DNA of 64,000 nucleotides from Beijerinckiaceae bacterium. Its GTDB lineage: Bacteria; Pseudomonadota; Alphaproteobacteria; Rhizobiales; Beijerinckiaceae. This document shows, piece by piece, positions 35,898 through 47,407 of the stretch (the stretch's first letter is position 1; each line of letters begins with the position of its first letter). The notes below the pieces were generated by a model, which made no database searches, was not told the origin of the DNA, and saw nothing but the letters and a program-made list of their open reading frames with translations. A program made the translations under genes and the position numbers. Location: positions 1-64,000 of the forward strand of contig JAJPIC010000019.1 in assembly GCA_021324915.1 (NCBI GenBank), given 5' to 3'.

Positions 35898-37292
35898 ATG
35901 GACGAAAAAGTCGACAAGCGCCGCCGGCCGAGGGACGGCAAGGAGGATCTACCTCCCGCGCTGCCCCCGCGCGAAAGAACTGCGGGCGAACTGCCTTCTC
36001 CGGACCAAGCGCCCGGCAGCCCTTTCGTGCGCGAGAAGGTCGAGCCGAAGGGCCCGGAGCAAGCGCCGACTGCGCCGAAGGACAAGCCGCGGCGCCGGCG
36101 CTCGATCATTCCGTTTTTCCTGAGCCTTCTTATTCTTGTCGGCCTCGGCTATGCGACCTATCGCGTGCTCGCTCCGGCGCCGCAGCCCGCGTCCAAAAGC
36201 GGACATGCGGGCGGGCCCCCCCAATCGGTCGGCGTCGCCGCCGTGGGCACGGGCGACATCAGGATCGTCCTCAACGGACTGGGAACGGTGACGCCGATCA
36301 CGACCGTGACCGTCCGCACTCAAATCAACGGACAATTGACCGAGGTCGCCTTCAGCGAAGGACAGATGGTCAAGAAGGGCGATTTTCTGGCGCAGATCGA
36401 TCCGCGGCCCTATCAATTGCTCGAACAGCAATATGAGGGGCAATTGGCGCATGATCAGGGCCTGCTCGAGCAGGCCCGCATGGACCTCGCCCGCTATCAA
36501 TCGCTCGTCACCCAGAATTCGATCGCACGTCAGCAGGCCGAGGACCAGGTCTATATCGTCAAGCAATACGAGGGCTCGGTGAAGACCGACCAATCGCTGA
36601 TCGACCAGGAAAAGCTCAACCTGGTTTATTGCCATATCGTCTCGCCGGTTACCGGCCGCGTCGGTCTGCGTCTCGTCGATCCCGGCAATTACGTGCAGAC
36701 GAGCGATACGAACGGGCTTGCCGTCGTCACGCAGCTGCAGCCGATGTCGGTGATCTTTTCGCTGCCGGAGGACGATATTCCGCAAGTCACGGCGCAGACC
36801 AATGCCGGTGCGACTTTGGCCGCGACCGCCTACGACCGCGCCAATGTGACGAAGCTTGCCGACGGCAAGGTCACGGTCCTCGACAATCAGATCGACACGA
36901 CGACCGGCATGGTTCGATTCCGCGCCGAGTTCCCGAACACCGATAACGCGCTCTTCCCCAATCAATTCGTCAATGTGCGCGTGCTCATCCGCACCTTGAA
37001 GGGCGTCGCCACGGTGCCGAATGCCGCGATCCAGCGGGGCGCTCCCGGCACCTATGTCTATATCGTCAATCCCGACAACACCGTCTCGGTGCGGCCGGTG
37101 ACCATCGGGCCAACCGACGAGGGCATGACCCAGATCGTTTCGGGTCTTAAGCCCGGCGACCGCGTCGTGACCGACGGGACCGACCGCCTGAGCGAAGGCG
37201 CGCGGATCATCATACCGGGAACCAAGTCGGGAGCCGGGACCGGTGCGCCGAACGGGCAGCACGGGCACTTGCACCATCAGAACGCACAGTGA
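35898..37292 (+). CDS. mdtA: RND efflux membrane fusion protein, MdtA-like
   Basis: A 464-residue periplasmic adaptor. An unusually long charged cytoplasmic N-terminus (about 70 residues, rich in Pro, Arg, Lys and Glu) precedes a single membrane anchor (about 71-90, [19 protein letters not shown]). The HlyD/MFP blocks follow: [40 protein letters not shown] in the lipoyl/hairpin region, [18 protein letters not shown], then [17 protein letters not shown] in the beta barrel and a C-terminal membrane-proximal domain. It ends with a His-rich tail (HGHLHHQN). Three bases separate it from the first pump subunit. Confidence 0.93.
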   Translation: MDEKVDKRRRPRDGKEDLPPALPPRERTAGELPSPDQAPGSPFVREKVEPKGPEQAPTAPKDKPRRRRSIIPFFLSLLILVGLGYATYRVLAPAPQPASKSGHAGGPPQSVGVAAVGTGDIRIVLNGLGTVTPITTVTVRTQINGQLTEVAFSEGQMVKKGDFLAQIDPRPYQLLEQQYEGQLAHDQGLLEQARMDLARYQSLVTQNSIARQQAEDQVYIVKQYEGSVKTDQSLIDQEKLNLVYCHIVSPVTGRVGLRLVDPGNYVQTSDTNGLAVVTQLQPMSVIFSLPEDDIPQVTAQTNAGATLAATAYDRANVTKLADGKVTVLDNQIDTTTGMVRFRAEFPNTDNALFPNQFVNVRVLIRTLKGVATVPNAAIQRGAPGTYVYIVNPDNTVSVRPVTIGPTDEGMTQIVSGLKPGDRVVTDGTDRLSEGARIIIPGTKSGAGTGAPNGQHGHLHHQNAQ

Positions 37293-37295
37293 GCC

Positions 37296-40200
37296 ATGAA
37301 TCCGTCGCAGACCTTTATCCTGCGTCCGGTCGCGACCTCTCTGCTGATGGCGGCGATCCTGCTCGCCGGCGCATTCGCCTATCGGTTCTTGCCGCTCTCG
37401 GCTCTGCCGGAAGTGGATTATCCGACAATCCAAGTGCAGACCTTCTATCCGGGCGCCAGTCCGGAAGTGATGACCTCCTCGGTTACGGCACCGCTTGAAC
37501 GCCAGCTCGGCGAAATGCCCGGCCTCAATCAGATGACTTCGGCGAGTTCGGCCGGCGCCTCGGTCATCACGCTCCAATTCAGCCTCAATCTCAGCCTCGA
37601 CGTGGCTGAGCAGGAAGTGCAGGCGGCGATCAATGCCGCCAATAATCTCTTGCCAAGCGATCTGCCGGCACCCCCCGTCTATGCGAAGATCAATCCGGCC
37701 GATGCGCCGATCATGACGCTCGCCGTGACGTCCGAAACGCTGCCGCTGACGAATGTCGAGGACTTGAGCGAGACGCGGCTCGCGCAAAAGATCTCGCAGC
37801 AACCTGGCGTCGGTTTGGTGAGCATCAGCGGCGGCCAGCGCCCGGCGATCCGCGTGCAATTCAATCCCCGCGCGCTTGCCGCCTATGGTCTCAACATCGA
37901 CGACGTGCGCACCGTCGTCGCCAATTCCAACGTGAACACGCCGAAGGGCAATTTCGACGGGCCGGCGCAATCCTCGACCATCAACGCCAATGACCAGTTG
38001 ACCTCGCCGTCGCAATTCAACGACGTGGTCATCGCCTATCGAAACGGCAATCCGGTGCGCCTATCGGACGTGGCGACCATCGTCCGCGGCGCGGAAAACA
38101 CCAAGATTGCCGCCTGGTCCAACAAGACGCCGGCGATCATCCTCAATATTCAGCGCCAGCCGGGCGCCAACGTCATTCAGGTGGTCAACGGGATCAAGAA
38201 GCTGCTGCCAAAGATCGAAGCCGGCCTGCCTGCGGCGCTCCACATCACCATCATGAGCGACCGCACGACGACCATCCGCGCCTCGGTCGCCGACGTCGAG
38301 TTCGAGCTGGGGCTCGCCGTCGTGCTGGTCGTCCTCGTCATCTTCATCTTTCTGCGCAACCTGCCGGCGACGGTCATTCCGAGCCTTTCGGTTCCACTCT
38401 CCCTGGTCGGAACCCTCGTCGTCATGTATCTGCTCGGCTTCAGCCTCGACAATCTTTCGCTGATGGCGCTGACGATCTCGACCGGTTTTGTCGTCGACGA
38501 CGCGATCGTCATGATCGAAAACATCGCGCGCTATGTCGAGCATGGCGATCCGCCGCTCGAAGCGGCGCTGCGCGGATCGGGCCAGATCGGGTTCACCATC
38601 ATTTCGCTGACCGTTTCGCTGATCGCGGTGCTGATCCCGCTCCTTTTCATGGGCGAAGTCGTCGGCCGCCTGTTCCACGAATTCGCCATCACGCTCGCCG
38701 CCACGATCGTCATCTCGGCGGTCGTCTCGCTTACGCTCGTGCCGATGCTCTGCGCGAAACTGCTGCGCCATCGCCCCGAATCGGAGCGCAGCCGATTCGA
38801 CGTCGGCGCCGAACGGGCCTTCAACTGGATCATCCGGCAATATGGCCGCGCGCTCGAAGTCGTGCTCGAACACCAGCCGCTCACGCTGCTCATCGCCATC
38901 GCGACGCTCGTCGTCACCGTGCTCCTCTACATCGTGATCCCGAAAGGCTTCTTTCCCGTGCAGGACACGGGCATGATCCAGGGGATCTCCGAAGCCGCCC
39001 AGGGGATATCTTTCTCTTCGATGGCGAACCGCCAACAGGCGCTCGCCGATCTCATACTGAAGGATCAGGACGTTGTGAGCCTGACCTCGTTCATCGGGGT
39101 CGACGGAACCAATATGACGCTCAACAGCGGCAGGTTTCTGATCAATCTCAAGCCCCTCAGCAAGCGGCACGATTCGGTCACCGAGGTTCTGCGCCGCATT
39201 CGTCGTGAAACCGCCGACGTCGAGGGTATCACCCTCTATATGCAGCCGGTCCAGGATCTGACGATCGATTCGACCGTCAGCCGCGCGCAATATAATTTCA
39301 TCCTGGAAGACGCGAATGGCGCGGAATTGCAGGCCTGGGTTCCGCGCATCGTGCAGCGGCTCTCGAGTCTTCCGCAGCTCGCCAATGTCGCAAGCGACAT
39401 GCAGGCCCAGGGCCATGCGATCGATCTCGCCATCGACCGCGCCACCGCGGCCCGCTTCGGCATCACGCCGGTGACGGTCGACAACGTGCTCTACGATGCC
39501 TTCGGCCAGCGGATCATCTCGACGATCTATACCCAATCCAACCAATATCGCGTCATCATGGAGGCGACGCCCGATCTCCAGCATGCGCTGAATTCGCTGA
39601 ACACGTTCTATCTTCCGTCTTCGGTCTCGACCTCCAATGGACAAGTGCCGTTAGCGGCGATCGTTCATGTCGAGCAACGTCCGGGACCTCTGCTCATCAC
39701 CCATTTCGGGCAGTTCCCGGCGACGACCATCTCGTTCGACGTTGCACGAGGCTATTCGCTCGGCGCCGCGGTCGCGGCCATTCAGCAGGCCGAAAAAGAT
39801 ATGGATCTGCCGGAGAGTTTCATCTCGCAGATGCAGGGCAGCGCGGCCGCCTTCTCCGCTTCGCTCAGCAACGAGGTCTTGCTGATCATAGCGGCCATCA
39901 TCACGATGTATATCGTGCTCGGCGTGCTCTACGAGAGCTTCATACATCCGATTACGATTCTCTCCACTCTGCCCTCGGCGGGGGTCGGCGCGCTCATGTC
40001 GTTGATGCTGGCCGGCGACGAGCTCGACGTCATCGCGATCATCGGCATCATCCTTTTGATCGGCATCGTGAAGAAGAATGCGATCATGATGATCGACTTT
40101 GCGCTCGATGCCGAACGAGACGAAGGGCTCGCGCCGCGCGATGCGATCTATCAGGCCTGCCTGCTGCGATTCAGGCCGATCCTCATGACCACAATGGCGG

Positions 40201-40412
40201 CAATTCTCGGCGCCCTGCCCTTGATGCTCGGCACCGGCCCCGGTTCCGAGCTGCGCCGGCCGCTCGGCGTTGCCATCGTAGGCGGCCTCATCTTCAGCCA
40301 GGTACTGACCCTCTTCTCGACGCCCGTCATCTATCTCTATTTCGATCGCTTGGCCCAATGGCTCTCGCCCTCGCGCGCCAGGCGCATCGCGCCGCCAGAG
40401 GCTGCTGAATGA
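37296..40412 (+). CDS. mdtB: RND multidrug efflux pump subunit, MdtB-like
   Basis: A 1038-residue inner-membrane proton/drug antiporter of the HAE-RND family with 12 transmembrane helices and two large periplasmic loops. It begins [20 protein letters not shown], the MdtB-type start, and carries [26 protein letters not shown], the helix-4 [16 protein letters not shown] motif with paired Asp (about residues 405-406) used for proton relay, and the second-half [20 protein letters not shown]. Length is normal for MdtB (about 1040). Its stop overlaps the MdtC start (ATGA), so the two subunits are translationally coupled, fitting the known B2C heterotrimer. Confidence 0.94.
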   Translation: MNPSQTFILRPVATSLLMAAILLAGAFAYRFLPLSALPEVDYPTIQVQTFYPGASPEVMTSSVTAPLERQLGEMPGLNQMTSASSAGASVITLQFSLNLSLDVAEQEVQAAINAANNLLPSDLPAPPVYAKINPADAPIMTLAVTSETLPLTNVEDLSETRLAQKISQQPGVGLVSISGGQRPAIRVQFNPRALAAYGLNIDDVRTVVANSNVNTPKGNFDGPAQSSTINANDQLTSPSQFNDVVIAYRNGNPVRLSDVATIVRGAENTKIAAWSNKTPAIILNIQRQPGANVIQVVNGIKKLLPKIEAGLPAALHITIMSDRTTTIRASVADVEFELGLAVVLVVLVIFIFLRNLPATVIPSLSVPLSLVGTLVVMYLLGFSLDNLSLMALTISTGFVVDDAIVMIENIARYVEHGDPPLEAALRGSGQIGFTIISLTVSLIAVLIPLLFMGEVVGRLFHEFAITLAATIVISAVVSLTLVPMLCAKLLRHRPESERSRFDVGAERAFNWIIRQYGRALEVVLEHQPLTLLIAIATLVVTVLLYIVIPKGFFPVQDTGMIQGISEAAQGISFSSMANRQQALADLILKDQDVVSLTSFIGVDGTNMTLNSGRFLINLKPLSKRHDSVTEVLRRIRRETADVEGITLYMQPVQDLTIDSTVSRAQYNFILEDANGAELQAWVPRIVQRLSSLPQLANVASDMQAQGHAIDLAIDRATAARFGITPVTVDNVLYDAFGQRIISTIYTQSNQYRVIMEATPDLQHALNSLNTFYLPSSVSTSNGQVPLAAIVHVEQRPGPLLITHFGQFPATTISFDVARGYSLGAAVAAIQQAEKDMDLPESFISQMQGSAAAFSASLSNEVLLIIAAIITMYIVLGVLYESFIHPITILSTLPSAGVGALMSLMLAGDELDVIAIIGIILLIGIVKKNAIMMIDFALDAERDEGLAPRDAIYQACLLRFRPILMTTMAAILGALPLMLGTGPGSELRRPLGVAIVGGLIFSQVLTLFSTPVIYLYFDRLAQWLSPSRARRIAPPEAAE

Positions 40413-43400
40413 ATCTTTCGGCGCCCTTCATCGAACGTCCGGTCGCCACGACTCTTCTGACCGCCGGGATCGCGATCGCCGGCATACTCGCTTTCACCCA
40501 GCTTCCGGTCGCGCCTCTGCCGCAGGTCGATTTTCCGACCATTGCGGTGCAAGCGATGCTCCCGGGCGCAGATCCCGATACGGTAGCCACGAGCGTTGCC
40601 GAACCGCTCGAACGCCGGCTCGGTCAGATCGCCGACGTGACCGAAATGTCCTCGGTCAGCGGCGTCGGCCAGACCCGGATTACGCTGCAATTCGGCCTCG
40701 ACCGCGACATCGATGGGGCGGCGCGCGACGTGCAGGCGGCGATCAATGCCGCGCGCGCCGATCTGCCGACAAGTCTCAAGCAGAATCCGACCTATCACAA
40801 GGTCAACCCAGCCGACGCGCCGATTCTGATCCTCGCTTTGACGTCTAAGACGCTCACCCGCGGTGAGCTCTATGACGCCGCGAGCAATGTGCTCCAGCAG
40901 CGTCTCTCGCAACTCAGCGGCATTGGACAGGTGATCATCGGCGGCGCGGCGCTGCCGGCGGTGCGCGTTGAGCTCAATCCGACCGCGCTTTTCAAATATG
41001 GAGTCGGCCTTGAAGACGTGCGCGCGGCGCTCGCCTCGGCGAATGCCGACAGCCCGAAAGGCGCCATCGAGGACGGCGACAATCATTATCAGATCTATAC
41101 CAACGACCAGGCGACGCACGCCGCCGACTACAAGCCGCTGATCGTCGGCTATCGGAACGGCAACGCCATTCACCTTTCCGATCTCGCTCAGATCGAAGAT
41201 TCGGTCGAGGATTTGCGCAACGAGGGCCTCGCCAACGGGCAGCCTTCCGTCCTGGTGATCCTGTTCCGCCAGCCGGGCGCCAATATCGTCGCGACCGTCG
41301 ACGGGGTGCGGGCGGAACTGCCGCATCTGCAAGCGGCGATGCCGGCCGACATCCACGTCCTCTGGGCGTCCGACCACAGCCTGACCATCCGCGCCTCGCT
41401 CCACGACACCGAGCGCACGCTCATCATTGCCGTGGGTCTGGTAATTTTCATCGTCTTTCTCTTCCTCGGCAATGTGCGCGCCGCCGTTATTCCCGCCATC
41501 GCCGTGCCGGTGTCGATCATCGGCACGTTCGGCGCGATGTACCTGATGGGCTACAGCCTCGATACGCTTTCGCTCATGGCCCTTACGATCGCGACGGGTT
41601 TCGTGGTGGACGACGCCATCGTCGTCCTGGAGAACATCACGCGTCACGTCGAGGCAGGCGTTTCGCGTTTCCGCGCCGCCTTGCTCGGCGCCCGCGAAGT
41701 CGGCTTCACCGTTCTATCGATCAGCGTGTCGCTGATCGCGGTCTTCACCCCGATCCTGATGATGGGCGGATTGCTGGGGCGCCTCTTCCGCGAATTCGCC
41801 ATGACGCTCTCGATGGCGATCCTCGTTTCGTTGTTGATCTCGCTCACGACGACGCCAATGCTTTGCTCTCTCATCCTGAGGGCGAGAGAGAGTCGGCCCT
41901 GGCGTTTCAATCCTTTTGGTCTTCTTCTGCGCGGCTACGAGCGAACGCTGCCGTGGGCGCTGCGCCATCGCGGCTTCATCATGACCATGTTGTTCAGCGC
42001 CATGGTCCTGACCGTGCTCTTGTTCACGATCATCCCGAAGGGATTCTTCCCCGAGCAGGACACGGGCAGGTTGATCGGCGCGATCCAGGCGGATCAGAAC
42101 ATATCGTTCCAGGCCATGCAGAAGAAGATGGCGCAATTGATGGCGATCGTCCAAGCCGATCCCGCAATCCAGAGCGTTGTCGGCTTTACGGGGGCGGGCA
42201 GCGGCGGCGGCCGCAGCACCACCAATACGGGATCGATCTATGTCTCCTTGAAGCCGCTCTCGCATCGCACCGCGTCGGCGGACGAGGTCATCGCGCGGCT
42301 GCGCAAGAAGCTCGCGACCATTCCCGGCGCAAAGCTTTTCCTCCAGGCGGTGCAGGACATCCGGGTCGGCGGCAGGCAAAGCAATGCCGAATATCAATAT
42401 ACGCTGCAGGGCGACGATGCGGCGGAACTCTACGTCTGGTCGAATAAAGTGCTGAACGCTCTGCAACAGAGCAAGATTCTAACTGACGTGAATTCGGATC
42501 AGCAGCAGAAAGGGCTCGAGACGAATGTCGTCATCGACCGGCTCACGGCAGCGCGTTTCAATCTTACGCCCGAGCAGATCGACAATACGCTTTACGACGC
42601 CTTCGGGCAGCGGCAAGTCTCGGTCATCTATAGCGCCAACAACCAGTACCACGTGGTCATGGAGGTTGCCCCGCGCTACTGGCAGGATCCCGCAACCTTG
42701 AAGCAGATCTATGTCAGCACCGCGGGCGGTCCCCCGAGCGGAACAGCGACGAGCAACCTGCCCTATGGCCTAGCCGCCGCAAAATCCGCGCCGGTCGGCT
42801 CGACGCCGGGGCCTTCCTATTCCGTGCTCAGCGCGCCAAGCAGCACGACCGCCGCGGCGCTCGCCGCGAATGCGTCGAATTCGGCACGCAATGCGCAGAC
42901 GAATGCGCTGGCGAGCAGCGGCAGCAGCAGCGCGTCGGCCGGAGCGCCGGTGAGCACCAGCCAGGAAACCATGATACCGCTCGCCGCCTTTGCCCATTTC
43001 GAGCCGGGCCATGCGCCGATCTCGGTCAATCACCAGGGTTTGTTCGTTGCGACGACAATCTCGTTCAACCTGGCGCTCGGCGCCTCGCTGAGCCAGGCGG
43101 CGGACGAGATCAACCGGATCGTGGGCTCGCTCGGCATGCCGGGCGATATACACGGCAGCATGCAAGGCACGGCACAGGTGTTCCAGGAATCGCTGGCGAA
43201 CGAGCCGCTGCTGATCGTCGCTGCGCTCGCGGCAGTCTATATCGTCCTCGGCGTTCTCTACGAGAGCTATATCCATCCGATCACGATTCTCTCGACCTTG
43301 CCTTCGGCCGGCGTCGGCGCGCTCCTTGCTTTGCTGATCTGCGGAAGCGAATTCAGCATTATCGCGCTGATTGGCGTGATCCTGCTGATCGGCATCGTCA

Positions 43401-43756
43401 AAAAGAATGCCATCATGATGATCGATTTCGCCTTGGAGGCGCGGCGCGTCCAAGGACTGGGCGCCTATGACGCGATCTACCAGGCGTGTCTGTTGCGCTT
43501 CCGACCGATCATGATGACGACGGGCGCCGCCATTCTCGGCGCGGTGCCGCTCGCGCTGAGCTTCGGCGAAGGCGGCGAGATTCGCCGGCCCCTCGGCATA
43601 TCGATTGTCGGCGGCTTGCTGCTAAGCCAAATGCTCACGCTCTACACGACGCCGGTGATTTATCTCATTCTCGACCGCTTCCAGGAACGGCTGAGCAGCC
43701 GCCGCGCACGGCCGGCGAATCTGCCGCCTTACAGCGCGCCGGATCTCGCGGAATAG
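40409..43756 (+). CDS. mdtC: RND multidrug efflux pump subunit, MdtC-like, with low-complexity insertion
   Basis: A 1115-residue RND transporter, the partner of the preceding MdtB. It begins [20 protein letters not shown], has [19 protein letters not shown] with the proton-relay Asp pair and [19 protein letters not shown] in the second half. It is about 90 residues longer than usual. The excess is an Ala/Ser/Gly-rich segment at about residues 771-855, inserted in the second periplasmic loop just before [22 protein letters not shown]. The same position in MdtB has no insertion. Overlap with mdtB is four bases. The stop precedes a small hairpin. Confidence 0.94.
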   Translation: MNLSAPFIERPVATTLLTAGIAIAGILAFTQLPVAPLPQVDFPTIAVQAMLPGADPDTVATSVAEPLERRLGQIADVTEMSSVSGVGQTRITLQFGLDRDIDGAARDVQAAINAARADLPTSLKQNPTYHKVNPADAPILILALTSKTLTRGELYDAASNVLQQRLSQLSGIGQVIIGGAALPAVRVELNPTALFKYGVGLEDVRAALASANADSPKGAIEDGDNHYQIYTNDQATHAADYKPLIVGYRNGNAIHLSDLAQIEDSVEDLRNEGLANGQPSVLVILFRQPGANIVATVDGVRAELPHLQAAMPADIHVLWASDHSLTIRASLHDTERTLIIAVGLVIFIVFLFLGNVRAAVIPAIAVPVSIIGTFGAMYLMGYSLDTLSLMALTIATGFVVDDAIVVLENITRHVEAGVSRFRAALLGAREVGFTVLSISVSLIAVFTPILMMGGLLGRLFREFAMTLSMAILVSLLISLTTTPMLCSLILRARESRPWRFNPFGLLLRGYERTLPWALRHRGFIMTMLFSAMVLTVLLFTIIPKGFFPEQDTGRLIGAIQADQNISFQAMQKKMAQLMAIVQADPAIQSVVGFTGAGSGGGRSTTNTGSIYVSLKPLSHRTASADEVIARLRKKLATIPGAKLFLQAVQDIRVGGRQSNAEYQYTLQGDDAAELYVWSNKVLNALQQSKILTDVNSDQQQKGLETNVVIDRLTAARFNLTPEQIDNTLYDAFGQRQVSVIYSANNQYHVVMEVAPRYWQDPATLKQIYVSTAGGPPSGTATSNLPYGLAAAKSAPVGSTPGPSYSVLSAPSSTTAAALAANASNSARNAQTNALASSGSSSASAGAPVSTSQETMIPLAAFAHFEPGHAPISVNHQGLFVATTISFNLALGASLSQAADEINRIVGSLGMPGDIHGSMQGTAQVFQESLANEPLLIVAALAAVYIVLGVLYESYIHPITILSTLPSAGVGALLALLICGSEFSIIALIGVILLIGIVKKNAIMMIDFALEARRVQGLGAYDAIYQACLLRFRPIMMTTGAAILGAVPLALSFGEGGEIRRPLGISIVGGLLLSQMLTLYTTPVIYLILDRFQERLSSRRARPANLPPYSAPDLAE

Positions 43757-43767
43757 CGCAACGCGCC

Positions 43768-43782
43768 GAGGCGATCCGCCTC
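43768..43782. terminator. Small stem-loop between mdtC and gmd
   Basis: GAGGCG (43768-43773), three bases, CGCCTC (43777-43782). It is 11 bp past the mdtC stop and overlaps the last base pairs of the convergent gmd gene. The stem is short and there is no T tract, so it is only a weak terminator candidate. Confidence 0.3.
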
Positions 43783-44842
43783 AGACATGGCCGCGGCGGC
43801 GCATTACCTCGAGATCGCTCGCCACCATCTCGGCGACCAGTTGCGCGAAACTCGTTCTGTGCGTCCAGCCGAGCCTCTCACGTGCCTTGCTCGCATCTCC
43901 GACAAGACTATCGACCTCGGTCGGGCGGAAATAATCCGGGTCGACCTCGACCAGAATTCTGCCCGTCTTGCGATCGAGGCCACGCTCCTCGACCCCCGTT
44001 CCTTTCCAGCCGATCTCGATGCCGACTTCGGCAAAGGCGCGCTCGGCGAATTCGCGCACCGTATGGGCCTCGCCGGTCGCAAGCACATAATCGTCGGGCT
44101 TCTCCTGCTGGAGGATACGCCACATGCCTTCGGCATAATCGCGCGCGTGTCCCCAATCGCGCCTGGCCTCGAGGTTGCCGAGGTAAAGCTTGTCCTGGAG
44201 GCCGAGATGGATGGCCGCCACCGCCCGGCTGATCTTGCGGGTCACGAAGGTCTCGGCACGCGTCGGACCTTCGTGATTGAAGAGAATGCCGTTCGAAGCG
44301 TGAATGCCATAGGCCTCGCGATAATTCACCGTGATCCAATAGGCGTAGAGCTTGGCGACGCCGTAAGGGGAACGCGGCGCAAACGGCGTCGTCTCGCTTT
44401 GCACCGGCGCCTGCGTCCTGCCATAGAGCTCCGAGGTCGAAGCTTGATAGAACCGCGTCTTTTTGGTGAGGTTCAAGATCTTGATGGCCTCGAGCAGCCG
44501 CAAAGTGCCGAGCGCGTCGGCATTGGCCGTATATTCGGGAGATTCGAAACTGACCTGTACATGGCTTTGTGCCGCGAGATTGTAGATCTCGTCGGGCTGA
44601 ACCTCCTGGACGATGCGGATGAGATTGGTGGCATCCGTGAGATCGCCATAGGACATGAAGAAGCGCACGTCAGGCTCGTGCGGATCACGATAGAGATGAT
44701 CGACACGCTCGGTGTTGATGAGCGAGGAACGCCGTTTGATTCCATGGACGATATAGCCTTTGCCGAGGAGAAACTCGGCAAGCAGAGCCCCGTCCTGTCC
44801 GGTGATCCCGGTAATGAGCGCAACCTTGGTTGCTATGCCCAC
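43781..44842 (-). CDS. gmd: GDP-mannose 4,6-dehydratase
   Basis: A 353-residue short-chain dehydrogenase/epimerase enzyme that converts GDP-mannose to GDP-4-keto-6-deoxymannose, precursor of GDP-rhamnose and GDP-fucose. The NADP loop [19 protein letters not shown] and the phosphate-binding IKRRSS are canonical. The active site has [10 protein letters not shown] and [12 protein letters not shown] (Y-x3-K). The substrate block [16 protein letters not shown] is fully conserved, as is the C-terminal [17 protein letters not shown]. It is divergent from a paralogue across a 201-bp gap. Confidence 0.95.
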   Translation of the reverse strand: MGIATKVALITGITGQDGALLAEFLLGKGYIVHGIKRRSSLINTERVDHLYRDPHEPDVRFFMSYGDLTDATNLIRIVQEVQPDEIYNLAAQSHVQVSFESPEYTANADALGTLRLLEAIKILNLTKKTRFYQASTSELYGRTQAPVQSETTPFAPRSPYGVAKLYAYWITVNYREAYGIHASNGILFNHEGPTRAETFVTRKISRAVAAIHLGLQDKLYLGNLEARRDWGHARDYAEGMWRILQQEKPDDYVLATGEAHTVREFAERAFAEVGIEIGWKGTGVEERGLDRKTGRILVEVDPDYFRPTEVDSLVGDASKARERLGWTHRTSFAQLVAEMVASDLEVMRRRGHV

Positions 44843-45043
44843 CGCTGGCTTCCTCCCAGAGCGCCGAGATTCGGACGACGGCTAGCCCGCATCCGCTCGA
44901 AGAACAGTAAATGACGCGGACCAGGCTTTCAATCTCCCAGCGCCGATCCGGGGCGAGAGCCGGCCTGTGAGCGCGCCGCCGTCCTCCATGCAATTTGACC
45001 GAGACGATCTTCTGCGGCAGAGATTTCCGGCAGGAGAGAGAAA

Positions 45044-46042
45044 GTGCAACAGGCTCTCGGTCACGGACCTCGCGCATTGATTTGCGGCATTTCCGGACAG
45101 GATGGCGCCTATCTCGCGCATTTTCTGCTTTCTAAGGGCTATGAAGTCATCGGAACTTCGCGCGACGCCGAAGTCTCGCGATTCGAAAACCTCTTCGCAC
45201 TCGCGATCCGCGAGCGCGTGACATTGCGCTCCATGACGCTCAGCGATTTTCGCAGCGTTTTGCAGGTCCTGAGCGAAACCGAACCGGCTGAAATCTATAA
45301 CCTTGCCGGCCAGAGCTCCGTCGGCCTTTCGTTCCAGCAGCCTGTGGAGACGCTCGAAAGCATAAGCATCGGAACGCTCAACCTCCTCGAAGCCGTTCGG
45401 TTCATGAAAAGGGCGACGCGAATCTACAACGCGACTTCGAGCGAATGTTTCGGCGAAACGATCCGCGAATCGCCAGCCCGCGAGAGCACCGCCTTTGCAC
45501 CCCGCAGTCCCTATGGGGTCGCGAAAGCCGCTGCTTATTGGATCGTTGCCAATTATCGCGAAGCCTATGGCATTCATGCCTGCTCCGGCATCTTGTTCAA
45601 TCACGAATCGATCTTTCGACCGGCCCGTTTCGTGACGCGGAAGGTCGTTCGCAGCGCCTGCCGCATTGCCGCCGGCGACGAGTTGCCGCTCCGGATCGGT
45701 AACACGTCCATCGTCCGCGATTGGGGATATGCGCCTGAATATGTCGAAGCCATGTGGCTCATGCTTCAGCAGCCGAAGCCGCGGGATTACGTCATCGCGA
45801 CCGGAGAAAGCCATTCCCTGCAAGAGTTCATCTCGGCCTCTTTCGAGGAGGTCGGGCTCGATTGGGCGAAATATACGCAGGAGGACCCGGCGCTCCTTCG
45901 AACCACCGACATATTGCAAAGTCACGCCGATCCGAGCCTCGCGGCGGAACATTTGGGATGGCGAGCCAAGACCCGGATGCGCGCGCTCGTTCGCCGCCTC
46001 ATAGAGGACGAGCGAACCGGCATGGAAGCCGCGGCGCGCTAG
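45044..46042 (+). CDS. GDP-mannose 4,6-dehydratase-like paralogue / GDP-sugar dehydratase or reductase
   Basis: A 332-residue relative of Gmd. It retains the dinucleotide loop (LICGISGQDGAYLAHFLL), the active-site Ser-Glu (NATSSECFG) and Y-x3-K (SPYGVAKAAAYW). However, the phosphate-binding RRSS of the neighbour is replaced by TSRDAE, and the substrate block reads NHESIFRPARFVTRKV instead of [16 protein letters not shown]. These changes suggest a different cofactor preference or step, perhaps GDP-rhamnose synthase (Rmd-like) or a second dehydratase. GTG start with AGGAGAG ahead. Stop is nine bases from the convergent glycosyltransferase stop. Confidence 0.85.
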   Translation: MQQALGHGPRALICGISGQDGAYLAHFLLSKGYEVIGTSRDAEVSRFENLFALAIRERVTLRSMTLSDFRSVLQVLSETEPAEIYNLAGQSSVGLSFQQPVETLESISIGTLNLLEAVRFMKRATRIYNATSSECFGETIRESPARESTAFAPRSPYGVAKAAAYWIVANYREAYGIHACSGILFNHESIFRPARFVTRKVVRSACRIAAGDELPLRIGNTSIVRDWGYAPEYVEAMWLMLQQPKPRDYVIATGESHSLQEFISASFEEVGLDWAKYTQEDPALLRTTDILQSHADPSLAAEHLGWRAKTRMRALVRRLIEDERTGMEAAAR

Positions 46043-46051
46043 GGCCGGCGC

Positions 46052-47326
46052 TCAGGCTACGTGGCTTGCCTCGGATCCCTCGTGCGTGATCACCTCGGCG
46101 AGGTCTTCCGCAACTTCGGCCCATGTCCTGAGGCAAGCGCTCGCGATCTTCTCTTCATAGGCGTGGCGCACGCGCGGATCGAGAAGCGCCAAGATCGCAG
46201 CCTTCATTTCTTCGGGGCTATAAGGCGAGAAATAAGCGCATAAATCTCCGCCGACGAGCGGGATCGAGCTCGTATTGGAAGCGGCGCAGGCTTTACCGAA
46301 CCACAGGCTCTCGGCGACCGGCAGTCCCCATCCTTCCAAAAAACTCGGATAGAGGGTGAATTCGCACGCCGAATAGAGCCAGCGCAGAACGGCATCGCTC
46401 GGCGCTTCAATGAAGATGATGTGGCGATTCGAGTGCGAAAATTCCTCCAGCTTGTTCAGGGCCGCGTCGGCCTTCCAGCCGCGGCGACCGGCGATAACGA
46501 GATCCGGCAAGTCCGGCCGTTCCGACTTCAGTTCCTCCCATATTCGAAAGAGCAGATCGTGATTCTTGCGTATCTCGACCGTTCCGACGCAGAGCGCAAA
46601 CGGCCGGCTCGGGCACGTCTTCAGTTCTTTCGGCTTTGCCTGCGCCCTGTAGTTCCTGGCTGTCCCTGGGAACTCATAGGCCAAGGGGACAACGGATGAG
46701 AGCGCTTGGCCAACGCCGAGTTTCTTGCGCACGGAATTCAACGCGGACAAAGTGTAGCGCGTCGTTACGATAAAATGGGCCGGTAAGCGCAAAACTTCGA
46801 GATATCGTTGCGCATAGTCCTCGCCGACGAATTCCGGATTGGTGATCGGAATGAGATCGTGGATGAGAACAACGAGCTTGGCGTGCCGAGCGACCGCCGT
46901 CTTGCAAAGATCGATGGCGCCGCGGTTCATCCAGAAAGCGCCGCCAACGAACAATATATCTCGGAAGTTGAGCCGAGGCCGCGGCGGTTGCGGCTCTTGC
47001 ATCCGATGCCGTGCGCCAAGGCGACGGAGCCGTCGCCAGGAAGTCCACCGCTCCGGGCGTGCATGGCCGCTTCGCAAATGCGCGTATAACTTGTCGGCAT
47101 CGCCCTTCGCGGATTCGATGAATGGCCGCAAGTCACGCCAGACGTTGTCATAAAGCGAAAATGGTACGACCTCGAGCCCGGAGCTCATCAGTGCCTCGGT
47201 GATCTCGATTTGCACGCGCTGGATGCCCGTGCCTGTCTGATGCCAGAGCACGTGACTGACGACATCGGTCAAATCGAGGAATAACCTCGACGAGATTGAC
47301 TCACTGGAAGTCGAAAGAAGCCCCAC
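46052..47326 (-). CDS. Glycosyltransferase family 4
   Basis: A 424-residue GT-B fold transferase. The N-terminal domain has an IHDLIPITNPEF segment common to rhizobial mannosyltransferase-like enzymes. The C-terminal donor domain has CVGTVEIRKNHDLLFRIW and the E-x7-E pattern in PSFLEGWGLPVAESLWFGKAC (about residues 336-356). A GTG at 47324-47326 with GAGGGGGC ahead is the start. The donor is probably a GDP- or UDP-sugar; linkage cannot be predicted. It lies 81 bp downstream of another family 4 gene, in a three-gene run of transferases. Confidence 0.88.
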   Translation of the reverse strand: MGLLSTSSESISSRLFLDLTDVVSHVLWHQTGTGIQRVQIEITEALMSSGLEVVPFSLYDNVWRDLRPFIESAKGDADKLYAHLRSGHARPERWTSWRRLRRLGARHRMQEPQPPRPRLNFRDILFVGGAFWMNRGAIDLCKTAVARHAKLVVLIHDLIPITNPEFVGEDYAQRYLEVLRLPAHFIVTTRYTLSALNSVRKKLGVGQALSSVVPLAYEFPGTARNYRAQAKPKELKTCPSRPFALCVGTVEIRKNHDLLFRIWEELKSERPDLPDLVIAGRRGWKADAALNKLEEFSHSNRHIIFIEAPSDAVLRWLYSACEFTLYPSFLEGWGLPVAESLWFGKACAASNTSSIPLVGGDLCAYFSPYSPEEMKAAILALLDPRVRHAYEEKIASACLRTWAEVAEDLAEVITHEGSEASHVA

Positions 47327-47407
47327 GGGTGCCCCCTCGCGAAAGAGACGGATATGGATGCAGGTTGACGTCGGCGGCGCGCGAGCGGCCCGCTCTCCTG
47401 ACGCATC

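Noticed and set aside
35949-38015. A 688-codon open frame opposite the MdtA/MdtB genes
   Set aside because: Antisense shadow of two well-recognised efflux genes; His/Arg/Asp-rich with no motif.
44843-45043. A riboswitch or small RNA in the gap between the two Gmd homologues
   Set aside because: No conserved motif seen; the gap is adequately explained by two divergent promoters.
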